From the NCBI GenBank assembly GCA_016192985.1, contig JACPTC010000055.1, positions 1 to 40,320 of the forward strand: a DNA stretch of 40,320 nucleotides, written 5' to 3'. Every line of letters begins with the position of its first letter. Position 1 is the first letter of the stretch. Made by a program: the position numbers and the translations under genes. The notes beneath the pieces were generated by a model that saw only the letters and a list, made by a program, of their open reading frames with translations, had not been told where the DNA came from and ran no database searches. Positions 16,202-23,899 of the stretch are shown here, piece by piece. This stretch comes from Candidatus Woesearchaeota archaeon. Its GTDB lineage: Archaea; Nanobdellota; Nanobdellia; Woesearchaeales; GW2011-AR4.

Positions 16202-16289
16202 AAGGAATTAAGCGATTGCCTCTAGAGAGGATGGAAGTTGCGCAAAAAACATCAAAAAATCTTTATAAACAAAAATAAATTACCAATTC
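16202..16289. other. Intergenic region with promoter for structured RNA and tRNA
   Basis: This stretch has no gene. It contains a short palindrome, CCTCTAGAGAGG-like (16218-16230). A plus-strand TATA element, CTTTATAAAC, lies at 16261-16270. That element would start a transcript near 16290, exactly at the foot of the hairpin structure described next. Confidence 0.5.
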
Positions 16290-16363
16290 GTGGGATTGAA
16301 CAGCGACATGCGAGTTAGCTTCGTTCTTGAAGCGAACTCGCTCACAACTCACTGAAATCCCAC
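16290..16363 (+). ncRNA. Candidate structured RNA upstream of tRNA-Val
   Basis: GTGGGATT (16290-16297) pairs perfectly with AATCCCAC (16356-16363). Inside, GCGAGTT (16310-16316) pairs with AACTCGC (16335-16341). That stem continues past one A-G mismatch as GCTTC/GAAGC around a six-base loop. A large internal loop of 12 and 14 bases separates the two stems. The TATA element at 16261 places the transcript start at the outer stem. No convincing ORF crosses it. The shape recalls a guide RNA with a pocket, but I see no ACA box or C/D boxes, so no class is assigned. It may also be a leader co-transcribed with the tRNA. Confidence 0.55.
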
Positions 16364-16391
16364 TTAATTAGATGTCAACGGGCTACAGTTG

Positions 16392-16463
16392 GGGCCCATG
16401 GTCTAGTGGCTAGGACATAACCTTCACAGGGTTAAGGCGGGGATTCGATTTCCTCTGGGCCCA
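16392..16463 (+). tRNA. tRNA-Val (anticodon CAC)
   Basis: The 72-base sequence folds as a full cloverleaf. The acceptor GGGCCCA pairs with TGGGCCC, and GTC/GAC forms the D stem. The anticodon stem is TAACC/GGTTA with loop TTCACAG (CAC at 34-36), and the T stem is GGGGA/TCCTC with loop TTCGATT. Discriminator A is followed by CTT, so CCA is not encoded. No intron is seen. There is no strong TATA box immediately upstream, so transcription from 16261 through the structured RNA is possible. Confidence 0.95.
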
Positions 16464-16507
16464 CTTAAACAAAAAATATAATAAATTAAGAAATTTGATT
16501 TAATTAG

Positions 16508-17281
16508 ATGAAAACCAAAGATTTACTGATAGTGTGCTTAATCCCATTAATAATCTTCATTGCGGTATTTTTGTTTGATTTAAAAATTAATTACTTTGAG
16601 TCCTTGCTTCTTGTATTTGGCGTGCCGAGTTTTTATTTGTCAGTTAAAAACAGGGATAAAATAAAGAAAGTTGCGTTATTTTCACTGTCATTGAGCATAC
16701 CTACAGCTCTTATCTTCGAGCTGGTTGTATTTGGAGACAATGGCTGGAGCGTTCCCAGCAGCATTTTGCCTTACAGGCTCTTTGGTTTTTCGCCTATTGA
16801 AAATTATATATGGATGTTTATAACAATCTATATTATAATTCTCTTCTATGAGCATTTCTGCAATAAGAAATATTCAAATAAAATCAGCGGAAAATTTAAA
16901 ATAATGAATTATCTTATGTACTCTGCGGCATTGGCCAATCTTATTCTCTTCTTCACTGCTCCTTCATTAATTAGAATTCCATATTCCTATTTGTGGTTGA
17001 GTATAATCTTTTTTGCCATTCCCACAATTCTTTTTATAAGCAGTTATCCCTATTTTATTGTCACCTTCTTAAAGACGCAGGTATTTTTCTTTTACGTGCA
17101 TATGATTTTTGAGTTGATTGCAATGAAACTAAACCACTGGGTTTATACTGGGACGCATTTTATTGGGTGGGTAACAATCCTGAATTTAAAATTTCCGTTG
17201 GAAGAGTTCTTCTTTGTAATTATGTTGGGTGCATTTGAAACCTGCACATATTACGAATTTTTTACAAATGACTCATTTTAA
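16508..17281 (+). CDS. Lycopene-cyclase-domain membrane protein
   Basis: This 257-residue polytopic protein has about seven to eight hydrophobic segments. The C-terminal half has NHWVYTGTHFIGWVTI followed by FPLEEFFFVIMLGAF. That is the conserved W-Y...P-EE-F pattern of heterodimeric-type lycopene cyclases (CrtYc/CrtYd, CarR). The first half carries a related but weakened copy (FGDNGWSV...FGFSPIENYIW), with PIEN instead of PxEE. No other carotenoid gene is nearby. It may cyclise a polyprenoid or have another prenyl-related role. A TATA element about 30 bases upstream suggests a leaderless transcript. Confidence 0.75.
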   Translation: MKTKDLLIVCLIPLIIFIAVFLFDLKINYFESLLLVFGVPSFYLSVKNRDKIKKVALFSLSLSIPTALIFELVVFGDNGWSVPSSILPYRLFGFSPIENYIWMFITIYIIILFYEHFCNKKYSNKISGKFKIMNYLMYSAALANLILFFTAPSLIRIPYSYLWLSIIFFAIPTILFISSYPYFIVTFLKTQVFFFYVHMIFELIAMKLNHWVYTGTHFIGWVTILNLKFPLEEFFFVIMLGAFETCTYYEFFTNDSF

Positions 17282-17519
17282 TCTTAAGGAAAAGCTGATA
17301 CGAAACAATTACTCCAAAAATAGTGTTCATTATAATAATAGGCTTTCCGTTTATTAGAACACCATAAACAATCCAGAATACTGTTCCAACAAGCGTAGCA
17401 ATAATCATCCAGATTGACAAATCCTTGACGCTTTTTGTTTTGTAGGACTTAATCACCTGCGGAATAAAGCTGACCATAATAAAAATACCGCCTAAATAAC
17501 CAATAATCTCCTCAATCAT
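17262..17519 (-). CDS. SemiSWEET/PQ-loop small transporter
   Basis: The protein has 85 residues and three membrane helices. It has GGIFIMVSFIPQVIKSYKTK, containing the PQ motif, and KSVKDLSIWM followed by WIVYGVLINGKPIIIMN. This is the size and pattern of SemiSWEET half-transporters, which work as homodimers moving small sugars. Its 3' end overlaps the convergent lycopene-cyclase-like gene by 20 bases. The substrate is unknown. Confidence 0.88.
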   Translation of the reverse strand: MIEEIIGYLGGIFIMVSFIPQVIKSYKTKSVKDLSIWMIIATLVGTVFWIVYGVLINGKPIIIMNTIFGVIVSYQLFLKIKMSHL

Positions 17520-17551
17520 AAAGAATGGAGAATATCGCTGAAATATAAATG

Positions 17552-17854
17552 TTACCCAGAAATACCAAGGCCGATCTTTGCCTCTTCTGACATCTTTTCA
17601 GGACTCCAAGGCGGATTAAAAGTCAGCTCAAGCACAACTTCTCCGACGCCATCAACAGCGGAGACATGCCTTCTGACATCATCCATCAAAGCAGGGCCGT
17701 AAGGGCACATGGGAGAAGTCAGTGTCATCAGAATGCTGACCTTTTTGCCGTCTATCTTTATGTCATAAATCAGCCCAAGTCCCCATATATCGTATTGTAT
17801 CTCAGGATCGTATACTTTCTTTAAGACCTCAATAACACTCTCTTTTTCAACCAT
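17552..17854 (-). CDS. DUF59/MIP18-like Fe-S assembly protein
   Basis: The protein has about 100 residues from ATG 17854; the track begins at an upstream TTG (17866). The family pattern is VIEVLKKVYDPEIQYDIWGLGLIYDI, then MTLTSPMCPYGPALMDDVRRHV with the conserved Cys, and LTFNPPWSPEKMSEEAK at the end. This is the PaaD/SufT/MIP18 family, which helps mature Fe-S proteins. It has a short gap to SemiSWEET but no clear functional link. Confidence 0.9.
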   Translation of the reverse strand: MVEKESVIEVLKKVYDPEIQYDIWGLGLIYDIKIDGKKVSILMTLTSPMCPYGPALMDDVRRHVSAVDGVGEVVLELTFNPPWSPEKMSEEAKIGLGISG

Positions 17855-17949
17855 ATGATAAGGCAATCTTTTATGTTATAAAAATGTTTTTATTGATATG
17901 ATTATTAATACGAAAGTTATTTAAATTAATTAAAAATAAAATCTGATTT

Positions 17950-19383
17950 ATGATAAATTTCCATCAACTTCAATACCTAAAACCAGAAAAAATCAAACAA
18001 TTGCAGAACAAAATATTAAGGAATTTCATAAAAAATCAGATTCCATACAGCCCTTTCTATCATAAACTATTTAAAAAAAATAATATAAAATTTTACAATA
18101 TTAAAACAACTGATGACTTGAAAAAACTGCCGTTCACAACAAAAGCCGATATAGCTCCAACATACAAGCACAAAAAAAGATTTCTTGATTTTGTTTTGCA
18201 GCCGAACAAAAATTTAATAAGCAAGCACGCGCCGATTCACAAGAAAATAAAGTATCTTCTAAGCGAGCCGCATCTTTATTACGAGTACAAACCAATACAC
18301 CCCCATTTTACAACAGGCAGGACTGCAAATTCAGTTCCAATCCTTTACACAGCTTTCGATTTGCAGAGATTAGAAGAAAGCGGTAAAAGAATGATGGGTA
18401 TTTTTGACGTTTCTAAAGATGAAGTTGTAATTAATGCCTTTCCCTATGCGCCTCACCTTGCTTTTTGGCAGACATATTATGCAGCAAAGGGAGCAAATTT
18501 ACTGACATTGCACACTGGCGGCGGCAGAATTTTGGGAACAGAAAAGATAACAGCATTGATTGAGAGCATGAAAGCAACATGCTTGGCAGGAATGCCCGGC
18601 TACCTGTATCACTTGTTAAGAGCTGCTGAAGAGCAAAAAAACAATTTGAGCAGCCTTGGCTTAGTTGTTTTTGGCGGCGAAAGGGTGCCTGTTGAATTGA
18701 GGGGCAAGATAAGGCAGTTTCTGAAACCAATTGGCTCAAAAGCTCCAGCAGTGCTGTCAACATACGCATTTACAGAAGGCAAATGCGCATGGGCAGAATG
18801 TTATGAGGAATCCGGCTACCATATTTACCCTGATTTTGAGTTTATAGAAGTTGTTGACAAGAATGGTGAAAGGGTTAATGAAGGAGAGGAAGGCGAGATT
18901 GTATACACAAGCCTTGATTGGCGCGGCTCTGTCTTCTTAAGATACAAAACAGGAGACATAACAAAGGGCATTTACTATGGGAGATGCCCAAATTGCAAAA
19001 GAACATTGCCAAGAATTGATTCATCAATTGAAAGAAGCTCTGAGTACAAGGAGCTTAAGCTGACAAAAATAAAAGGCAGCCTAGTTAATCTTAATACCTT
19101 TTTTTCAATAATGATGTCCCATAAAGATATTGAAGAATGGCAGGTTGAAATAAAAAAGAGGAATAACGACCCATACGAAATTGACCAACTAATCCTTTAC
19201 ATATCTCCCAAGAAAAAAGCCAATTTTGAGAAATTAAGAAATGAATTGAGAAGCAGGATAATTGCAGAGACTGAAATTACACCCGAAATTGTAAAGCTGC
19301 AATTGGCGGAATTATTGGAAAAGCTTGGCATGGAAACAGAGCTGAAGGAGAAGAGGATTGTTGACAGCAGGAAAAAAGTTTAA
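17950..19383 (+). CDS. PaaK-like adenylate-forming ligase
   Basis: The 477-residue protein resembles phenylacetate-CoA ligase and coenzyme F390 synthetase. It has IPYSPFYHKLFKKNNI near the start, a central FTTGRTANSVPILYTAFD, FGGERVPVELRGKI, and STYAFTEGKCAWAEC. VYTSLDWRGSVFLRYKTGD is followed by a Cys pair, GRCPNCKRTLPRID, that could bind zinc as in PaaK relatives. It should activate a carboxylate with ATP. The phosphate-binding loop is not the usual SSGTTG; FTTGRTAN is the nearest match, which weakens a standard CoA-ligase assignment. The substrate is unknown. Confidence 0.82.
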   Translation: MINFHQLQYLKPEKIKQLQNKILRNFIKNQIPYSPFYHKLFKKNNIKFYNIKTTDDLKKLPFTTKADIAPTYKHKKRFLDFVLQPNKNLISKHAPIHKKIKYLLSEPHLYYEYKPIHPHFTTGRTANSVPILYTAFDLQRLEESGKRMMGIFDVSKDEVVINAFPYAPHLAFWQTYYAAKGANLLTLHTGGGRILGTEKITALIESMKATCLAGMPGYLYHLLRAAEEQKNNLSSLGLVVFGGERVPVELRGKIRQFLKPIGSKAPAVLSTYAFTEGKCAWAECYEESGYHIYPDFEFIEVVDKNGERVNEGEEGEIVYTSLDWRGSVFLRYKTGDITKGIYYGRCPNCKRTLPRIDSSIERSSEYKELKLTKIKGSLVNLNTFFSIMMSHKDIEEWQVEIKKRNNDPYEIDQLILYISPKKKANFEKLRNELRSRIIAETEITPEIVKLQLAELLEKLGMETELKEKRIVDSRKKV

Positions 19384-19420
19384 GTATTTGTTCATCTTTG
19401 CATATAATTTGCATATAAAT

Positions 19421-20062
19421 ATGGACCAAAAAACTGAATTGATTAAGTTTTGGAAGGATAATTTTGGCTTTATGGATATTGAGTTAAACGCCTTTAAAGA
19501 GGTTAAGAGAGAGGATTTTATTCCTGCAGAGCTTATAAACGCAGCATACAATGACATGCCTTTGCCTTTGCTAAGGGGAAAAACCATATCACAGCCAACA
19601 ACAGTTATGATAATGACGCATGCACTTGAGCTTGAAAACGGTGAAAAGGTATTTGAAGTCGGCACAGGCTCCGGCTACCAAGCTGCAATAATTGCCAATA
19701 TTGTAGGGCCCAAAGGGAAAGTGATGACAACAGAAGTTGTGCCAGAACTTGTTAGTTTCGCTAAACAAAATCTAAAGAAAGCACAAATCAAAAATGTTTT
19801 TGTTTATGAAGATGACGGCTCAAACGGCATGCCGAGCGAGGCGCCTTTTGACAAGATAATCATCACTGCTGCGTGCAGGGAATTCCCAAAGCAATTAATC
19901 GAGCAGCTCAAGCCAGAAGGGATAATTGTAGGGCCTGTTGGCAGTAAACAGGAGCAAGAAATGGTAAGGGGCATTAAAGATAAAAACAGCCACCTTGAGC
20001 TCGAGTTTCTAGGTCCCTTTTTGTTCACGCCAATGTATGGCAAGTACGGGTTTGAGATTTAG
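19421..20062 (+). CDS. pcm: Protein-L-isoaspartate O-methyltransferase
   Basis: The preferred start is ATG 19421 (213 residues). The track start at 19358 lies inside the upstream ligase gene, and a TATA-like region precedes 19421. Motifs are REDFIPAELINAAYNDMPLP, ISQPTTVMIMTHAL, the SAM-binding VFEVGTGSGYQAAIIANIVG, and GPVGSKQEQEM. It repairs isoaspartyl residues in aged proteins using S-adenosylmethionine in the cytoplasm. Length and order are normal for the family. Confidence 0.93.
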   Translation: MDQKTELIKFWKDNFGFMDIELNAFKEVKREDFIPAELINAAYNDMPLPLLRGKTISQPTTVMIMTHALELENGEKVFEVGTGSGYQAAIIANIVGPKGKVMTTEVVPELVSFAKQNLKKAQIKNVFVYEDDGSNGMPSEAPFDKIIITAACREFPKQLIEQLKPEGIIVGPVGSKQEQEMVRGIKDKNSHLELEFLGPFLFTPMYGKYGFEI

Positions 20063-20137
20063 AAAAAGCAGGTATCTCAACAAGACACATAACTTTACGT
20101 TAAATTTAAATATAACTATCGCTAAGAAATTAAAAAG

Positions 20138-22966
20138 GTGATTAAAGTAAAGAAGTTTTTGTCTTTGTTGATGGTCGTTTTTCTTGTTTTTGGTAATGTT
20201 GCCCTTGCTGAAGAGATTATGTCAGAAGATAATTCCGGCACAGGCTCCTATTACAGCGAAGGGCAGGTTGTAGTTTATCCCGCTGAGCCAAACGCTAAAG
20301 AAAAAGAGATGATGGAGCGCTTTATGCGGGGCGGTATAAGCGAAGAAGAGATGCAGAAACTTGCAAAAGCTCAGTTAGGGGAGCAATTCTCGGAAATGGA
20401 ATTCCAGAAAGGAATGATTGAACTCAATGAACGAATGAGAAGAAAAGAGGCGTTTTCCTATGAGCATGAAGGTTACGGGCAGAAATATTATACAAGACCT
20501 TCATATGAAGGCTACTCAAAAGAGCACATGGTTTTTGGGATGATTTTTGAGCATATAGGCGATGATATGGACCCAAGAGAGATAAAGCAATATTGCAGAG
20601 AGCCTGAAAAGATTGCTGATATTGTGATTGGCAAGCTTAAGGAAAAGTTAGGCGACTTGCAAAAGATGTGCGCAAGATTTGAGGAGGAAGAATCAAAATG
20701 CAATGAATACTCAAAAAAAGTGTGCTCACAAATAGGGGCCGCTTTGGTCAGGAATGATGCAAGCGAAATTGAGAAATTGACCTCAGTTGCATACTCATGC
20801 CCTGTAAATAAAGACGCAATAGTTGAAGCTTGCAAGAGAAGAAGCCTGCACTATATGGAGCAGCGCATTAAGAATGCCGATGAAGAATGCAAAAAAAGGT
20901 TTGATTTTGAAGGTGATAAGTTGATTAGGGAATGCAACAGGTTCAGAGAATCAAACATATGCGACAAAGAGAGATTTATTAAGGGATGTATGGGCGGAAT
21001 TAAAAAGGAAGATTTTGAGGAAGATAAGAGGCAAGAGACATTATTCATGCATGCAACATGGCAGTGCTATGACGGCAGCACAGAAAAGCATACAGACAAT
21101 TTATGCAAATCATCCGAAGAGTGGAATAAACTGGCTAAAATATATTGTGAGAGCAGATGCAGTTCAGACACTGACAAATGCGGGGTTAACAGCTTTAGCG
21201 TTAGTGATGTGTGCAGAGATTCTGGAACAAAACCTGCGCCATGCCCTGAATATCCTGTTCCAAAGTGCGGTGCAGGCGCTGAACTCAAAACGAAAACCGA
21301 TTCAAACGGCTGCACATATTATTATTGTGAATCAATTTCTTGCCCGGCAGATGTACAGCAATGCCCCGATGGAAGCTATGTCAAAAGAATTGCCCCAAAC
21401 TGCAATTTTGAAGCTTGCCGCCCCGTAACTGCCCTAAAAGAAGAAGTAAAATGCGTATTTGAAGGCTCTACAACAAAACAAGAATGCTCTTCTGAAAAAG
21501 GTAGCTGTTCAGGGGAAGGAGCTTGTATTTCAACAGTCCAAGGGAACAGAGGAGAGCAGATAACATGGAAAAGCAGCTGCGGCGGCTATGCTTATACTGT
21601 GATTGATGGAACAAGCAAATATGCTTATTTTAAATGCACAGCTCCAACATGCCCAACTGTCCAAAAACCATCATGCGCTATAGATGAAACGCTACAGCCG
21701 TATTATGACAATGCAGGATGCGTTACAAGCTACCAATGCTTAAAGCAGCAGACAGCATGCCCTGAAGTTTCAAAACCAGCATGTTTAGAAGGGCAGAGCT
21801 TAACTACAAAATACGACGATAAAGGTTGCATTACAGGATACGAATGTATAAATACTGCTCCAACAGCCAATGCTATAAGAATTACAGGCAATGTTGCTGC
21901 AAGCACTTATGAAGATTTGTTAAGCAAATGTGAGAATTCTTGGCTGCGGCAGCAAAGAATATGCTCAACCATACAAAACCAATGCGATAAAGAGACTTTT
22001 ATGGAGAAATGCAGAGAGCAAGAAAGAAAGAATTATGAAGATTCCAAATTAAGAATCGAGCAGAATTGTGAAAAGCAAACAATAGCCGAGATAAGGCATG
22101 CTGATCAAAGATGCGCTAGAATAGACAAAGACAGGCAGCGCTGTTTAGACGAAAACGCAAAAAGATGCGAGCATATGGAAGGAGTTGCGCAGCAATGCAG
22201 GGAACTTTTGATTGAAGAAAACCTGAAGAAATTCATAGTAGGAGAAGCAAAGAAAAGATGCAAGTTCACCAACATAATACAGGATGAACAAGATATAAAA
22301 AGAGCTGACAAGGCAGAGATTGTATTGGCTGTGCTGAATACAGCAACTGAAGAGGATATAGGTAAATTGGAGCTTTTTGTTGATGATTTGAAGGAAGAAT
22401 TGAAGCTGCAGGACACGATTGTATACAAAGGAAGAATAGATCCCAACAGATTCGGAGACATAAAGCTGCTGCCTTTTGTTATTAACGCAAAGCTAAATGC
22501 TGTTGCAAGCTCTGAAAGGGCAAAAGAGGTTAAGGCAAATATTGTTGCAAGACAGAGAACTGAAGATGTTGCAGGCAAGCTTGCGTCATTAAGGGACTCT
22601 GACGTTCCAAAGGAATACCTTTACATAATTGAGGATAAAGCAAGCGAAGTCATTGATGTTTCCGACAAGCTCGAGGAAATCGAAAAGAAGGAAGAGCAGA
22701 AAGGGCTTGGATACAAGATAAGGCTTTTCCTCGGCATGGCAAAAAAAGCAGAAGAAGCGGAAATCAAGCAGCTGGAGGAAGGCAAATCCAAATTAAAGGG
22801 CTCAGTTGAGGCATTGACTAAGCTTATTGACGAAGTTCCAAGCGATGTTGCAAAAGCCATCCTTAAAGAGCAGGTTGAAAGTCTGGGCAGGCAGCAGGAA
22901 GAAATAGAGGTTCTCATAGAAACAAAGGAAAAGAAGTCAAAAGGATTGCTGGGCATATTCGGATAA
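20138..22966 (+). CDS. Large secreted Cys-rich repeat protein with coiled-coil C-terminus
   Basis: The 942-residue protein starts at GTG 20138; a TATA element near 20100-20113 and AAAAGG fit this start. A signal peptide (FLSLLMVVFLVFGNVALAEE) sends it out of the cytoplasm. The N-terminal part (about 100-340) is helical with many Cys. Four modules follow, at about 367-397, 401-429, 505-535 and 541-571. They are of the form CPxxxxPxC...YDxxGCxTxYxC, for example KYDDKGCITGYECI. A second Cys-rich helical region and a long charged coiled-coil-like region (about 700-942) end the protein. No anchor is seen. I recognise no named family; it is probably a disulfide-bonded surface or matrix protein. Confidence 0.85.
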   Translation: MIKVKKFLSLLMVVFLVFGNVALAEEIMSEDNSGTGSYYSEGQVVVYPAEPNAKEKEMMERFMRGGISEEEMQKLAKAQLGEQFSEMEFQKGMIELNERMRRKEAFSYEHEGYGQKYYTRPSYEGYSKEHMVFGMIFEHIGDDMDPREIKQYCREPEKIADIVIGKLKEKLGDLQKMCARFEEEESKCNEYSKKVCSQIGAALVRNDASEIEKLTSVAYSCPVNKDAIVEACKRRSLHYMEQRIKNADEECKKRFDFEGDKLIRECNRFRESNICDKERFIKGCMGGIKKEDFEEDKRQETLFMHATWQCYDGSTEKHTDNLCKSSEEWNKLAKIYCESRCSSDTDKCGVNSFSVSDVCRDSGTKPAPCPEYPVPKCGAGAELKTKTDSNGCTYYYCESISCPADVQQCPDGSYVKRIAPNCNFEACRPVTALKEEVKCVFEGSTTKQECSSEKGSCSGEGACISTVQGNRGEQITWKSSCGGYAYTVIDGTSKYAYFKCTAPTCPTVQKPSCAIDETLQPYYDNAGCVTSYQCLKQQTACPEVSKPACLEGQSLTTKYDDKGCITGYECINTAPTANAIRITGNVAASTYEDLLSKCENSWLRQQRICSTIQNQCDKETFMEKCREQERKNYEDSKLRIEQNCEKQTIAEIRHADQRCARIDKDRQRCLDENAKRCEHMEGVAQQCRELLIEENLKKFIVGEAKKRCKFTNIIQDEQDIKRADKAEIVLAVLNTATEEDIGKLELFVDDLKEELKLQDTIVYKGRIDPNRFGDIKLLPFVINAKLNAVASSERAKEVKANIVARQRTEDVAGKLASLRDSDVPKEYLYIIEDKASEVIDVSDKLEEIEKKEEQKGLGYKIRLFLGMAKKAEEAEIKQLEEGKSKLKGSVEALTKLIDEVPSDVAKAILKEQVESLGRQQEEIEVLIETKEKKSKGLLGIFG

Positions 22967-23854
22967 TTCTAATTGCACTGTATTCTTTTTTCTCCTGTTT
23001 GGAGATTGGGCGCACTTTTCCGAGCAGCTTGCACCGAATTTTTGAATGCAGTTTTCACATCCCACAAACAGCTTATCGCAATCCATGTTGTGGCAATTAA
23101 TGTAATTATCAGCTTTATTGCCGCATAATCCGCATCGAGTCAAAGCATGTCCACTCCTGTTCACGTCTATTGCTATTCTTTCGTCAAAAACAAAGCACCT
23201 GCCTTCCCAGTATGTGTCAGGAAACTCCTCAGCAAATTTTAATATTCCTCCTTGAATCTGTGAAACATCCTCAAACCCATTTTGCTTTAGAAAAGCGGTG
23301 GCTTTCTCGCACCTTATGCCACCGGTGCAGTAAGCCACTACTCTTTTGTCTCTCAGGTTTTTAATTTTCCCGACTGCAGATGGAAACTCCCTGAAATTCT
23401 TAATGCCCAAAGTTACCGCATCTTTGAATTTGCCTATTTTTGATTCATAATCGTTTCTGATGTCAAGCAAAACAATGTCCTCTCTCCCGTCAAGCATGCT
23501 TTTGACTTCTATTGGAGCCAAAAATTTTCCCGTATTGTCCAAATTAACATCATAGCCAAAATGAACAATCTCTTTTCTAATGCTTATGTAAAGCTTTTTG
23601 AAAGCTTCATTTTCGCTTGCTTGCTCCTTAAATTCAATGCCAGAAAATAAATTATTTTTCCTCACTTCTTCTTTGTAATTTTTAATATTGTCTTTTGTTC
23701 CGTAGACAGAGCCGTTTATTCCTTCTTTGCTAATCAAAATCCTGCCTTTTAGGTTTAGGGATTTACATAATTCAGTCTGCCACTCCTTTGCTTCTGCCGT
23801 ATTTTTTATTTCCGCATACTTGTAGAATGATAAAACAATGTTTTCATTAGTCAT
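22937..23854 (-). CDS. trhO: tRNA uridine(34) hydroxylase, TrhO/UPF0176
   Basis: The protein has 305 residues. The N-terminal acylphosphatase-like domain has LKGRILISKEGINGSVYG. A rhodanese domain follows with VLLDIRNDYESKIGKF and the active loop AYCTGGIRCEKATAFL. A C-terminal Cys-rich zinc-like segment (CGLCGNKADNYINCHNMDC, then GCENC) ends it. TrhO makes 5-hydroxyuridine at the wobble position of tRNAs in an O2-dependent reaction. The family is best known in bacteria. The gene overlaps the Cys-rich protein gene by 30 bases at the 3' ends (convergent), and its upstream neighbour is a DEAD-box helicase. Confidence 0.92.
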   Translation of the reverse strand: MTNENIVLSFYKYAEIKNTAEAKEWQTELCKSLNLKGRILISKEGINGSVYGTKDNIKNYKEEVRKNNLFSGIEFKEQASENEAFKKLYISIRKEIVHFGYDVNLDNTGKFLAPIEVKSMLDGREDIVLLDIRNDYESKIGKFKDAVTLGIKNFREFPSAVGKIKNLRDKRVVAYCTGGIRCEKATAFLKQNGFEDVSQIQGGILKFAEEFPDTYWEGRCFVFDERIAIDVNRSGHALTRCGLCGNKADNYINCHNMDCDKLFVGCENCIQKFGASCSEKCAQSPNRRKKNTVQLELSEYAQQSF

Positions 23855-23899
23855 ACAGAATAATTTTTCATATATGTTTTAAGCACAGGCGCACTCTCA

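Noticed and set aside
16290-16363. Assignment of the structured RNA to H/ACA or C/D guide RNAs
   Set aside because: The internal loop resembles a guide pocket, but no ACA follows the lower stem and paired C and D boxes are not present.
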